Positions 62,473-64,000 of a stretch of DNA of 64,000 nucleotides are shown one piece after another. Under the pieces are notes generated by a model. The model made no database searches, had not been told where the DNA came from, and was given only the letters and a program-made list of their open reading frames with translations. The position numbers were made by a program, and so were the translations under genes. This DNA comes from Artemisia argyi (Eukaryota; Streptophyta; Magnoliopsida; Asterales; Asteraceae), in the NCBI GenBank assembly GCA_030686995.1, contig CM060692.1, positions 13,063,465-13,127,464 of the forward strand, in the 5' to 3' direction. Numbering within the stretch: the stretch's first letter is position 1; each line of letters begins with the position of its first letter.

Positions 62473-64000
62473 TGTGACATTTCTAAAATTTCATGTCATT
62501 TATTTTAATAGTTTATTATTCAACTATTCTATTTTTAACTAATTAACTCCGTCGGAAGTTATCCGCGTACGTCATAACGCGTTCAACTGATTCAACCACT
62601 ACTATACTATGTCTACTCTACACTTTTTATGCATTTTTGGTTCCTTACAATTCTATTTTAAAAGTCATAATTTACTTTTTCCAATTTTACGAAAACCTTG
62701 CACCTTTTACGTTTTACGCAATTTAAATTTACGTTTTATGGTTTTAATAACATGAACCAACCTTAGACTATGATAATTTTACATATGCTATGCATTTTAA
62801 CCTCTTTTCATGTTTACAAGTGAGTTTTATACTTGTCATTTCATTTTTATAGTTTACGTCACATTTATCAAAAATCGGTGTCACCAAACGCGTTTTCAAC
62901 TAACGGTTTCAGTTTTAATGATGTTTAAACCCTTCGATGAACTCACCACTCATTTACTCAAATAAGTTTTAACATTTTTATATGTTTTACATTTTATACA
63001 CTACCCAGTTTTACATTACGCGTCTTAAAAACTTTACGTTTGCAATTACCGGGATCAAATTACACTCCGTAGCTCAAAGTTTTATACAAAACTACACCAT
63101 ATACCCAAATTATCAATAATATCTTCAGGATTTACCACCCATGAGACACTTGTCTCATGGATGACAAACTAACACAAGCTTATAACACATGTATTCCACT
63201 ATGATACATGTTACCACTAGCTAAAACACTTCACATAGTTTGTATCACCAAAGCTTGCCATTTTTTTTGCTCTCCCTTCATACTCAACGAAATAAGACAG
63301 CTCCAAACACCATTCTATTTCAATTTTTATCAAATACATTGATCTTATATTGAAGGGGTTGTAATTCCTAGCTAGTTATTAGATTTGTTTCTTCATAAAC
63401 ACCATCAAACATCATCATCATCAACATCAATTTTTCATGGGTTCAAGGGCTGAGTTCTTTAAAGATTTCAAGAATTTAAGAAGTGTTCTTGCAAGGTTAT
63501 TAAGGGTATAAAGAGTTGGGTAAAAGATTGGTAGAAAATGGTGCAAGGGTTATTGGTAATCATAGGTTTTGTGGTCCATTGTTCTTGATTTTCTTGTTCA
63601 TCACTTTTGTAAGGAAACTCTCCACTAACTTTTCATTTTATTTTTATTTTCACTTCTGTAAATTTATATATCTTTGATGTATTTGAACCTTATATAAATT
63701 ATAATGCTTGGTTAGGCTTGGTACATAAGTTTAATCACTAGAAAACCCTAAAGGACTAAACATGCAAACTGTGAATCTGATTCAGGGGTAAAAACGGAAT
63801 AAACTGATTTAATTAGTAAACATTGGCCCTAAACTAAAAATATGTAGTTGTAGCCCTATGTCTTGTGGTCATTTTGACGGGTATTTCATCAAATAAATCA
63901 TTATGATGATTAAACTAGAAATATTTTCGTGAAACATGCCAGATTCTGAGTTACAGATTTAAATGGTAAAAATCTCAGTGATATATTCATTTTCACTACT
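62473..64000 (+). mobile_element. start of a gypsy-type LTR, runs out of the window
   Basis: TGTGACATTTCTAAAATTTC and ATGTCATTT parallel the sense start of the Tekay-like LTR (TGTCACAACTCAAAATTTC, AGGTCATTTT), so a plus-oriented LTR probably begins here. No coding. A perfect 10-pair hairpin CCATGAGACA-CT-TGTCTCATGG lies at 63139-63160. No end, primer site or duplication is seen. Confidence 0.45.
63139..63160. repeat. perfect 10 bp inverted repeat
   Basis: CCATGAGACA, two bases, TGTCTCATGG. It stands alone in the presumed LTR. It could be a hairpin or a palindromic binding site; not followed by a T run, so not a terminator. Confidence 0.7.

Noticed and set aside
63139..63160. Hairpin as transcription terminator
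   Set aside because: No T run follows, and rho-independent termination is not expected in plant nuclear DNA.
1..64000. tRNA, rRNA or organelle-derived insert
   Set aside because: No cloverleaf with an anticodon arm, no rRNA core sequence and no organelle gene was recognised; the tRNA-like matches are short primer sites only.

Overview
The window is plant nuclear DNA made almost entirely of nested, decayed transposable elements. I see no intact host gene, no tRNA or rRNA gene and no CRISPR array. Copia and Ty3/gypsy proteins, a LINE ORF1 with a DUF4283-type domain and zinc knuckle, and plant tRNA primer sites (initiator Met and Asp type) fix the kingdom. The wording of the gag and pol remnants looks most like the retroelement proteins I remember from Asteraceae genomes (Tanacetum/Artemisia type). 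That placement is recollection, not a search result.

Layout, left to right. 1-1516: a broken LRR ectodomain (TMK-like receptor kinase) running into a LINE endonuclease fragment. 1517-9445: Copia element A, its gag split by a 3.5 kb gypsy-type solo LTR (4131-7673, duplication GGTTA). 9446-23785: Athila-like element P (+), which holds element M (-, 9952-21239, duplication AACCC), whose 5' LTR holds another solo LTR (16877-20528, duplication AGTAC). 24026-27880: a gypsy gag remnant hit by a LINE that carries ORF1 but no reverse transcriptase. 27881-29324: an Athila-type solo LTR (duplication ACTCA). 29385-37019: a minus-strand Tekay-like gypsy with its 3' LTR, gag, protease, RT, RNase H, integrase and chromodomain, all with stops; its LTR carries a hAT-type MITE. 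37020-41526: the 3' end of a minus-strand Athila-like element, cut by Athila-like element 3 (+; LTR 41527-48725, gag to 49976). A pol-less Sirevirus-like copy (43122-46553, duplication GGGTG) sits inside that LTR, and Sirevirus-like element C (49977-53449) sits in its gag. 53450-59429: an element with one long, apparently spliced ATHILA ORF1-like gene, a polypurine tract and a 3' LTR. 59430-61849: minus-strand Sirevirus-like element D. 61850-62472: a chimeric gag-like piece. 62473-64000: the start of a further gypsy-type LTR.

The most interesting signal is not a protein. Several Athila-like families carry short self-complementary words, different in each family: ATGCGGCGCAT type, TGACGGCGTCA type, AACCGATCGGTT type. 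The words come in pairs. In two families they lie in U3 with the last word 10-25 bp before the TATA box, often at a 77-78 bp period. In the first family the same words also form two matching arrays of seven imperfect stem-loops between primer site and gag (15429-15876 on the minus strand; 22371-22860 on the plus strand). A second repeated signal is a gag stop codon followed at once by a 3' splice-acceptor-like sequence, with pol in the +1 frame, in two independent Sirevirus-like copies.

Terminal-repeat boundaries, target duplications and primer sites were read by eye. Lineage names, ages and functions are inference.
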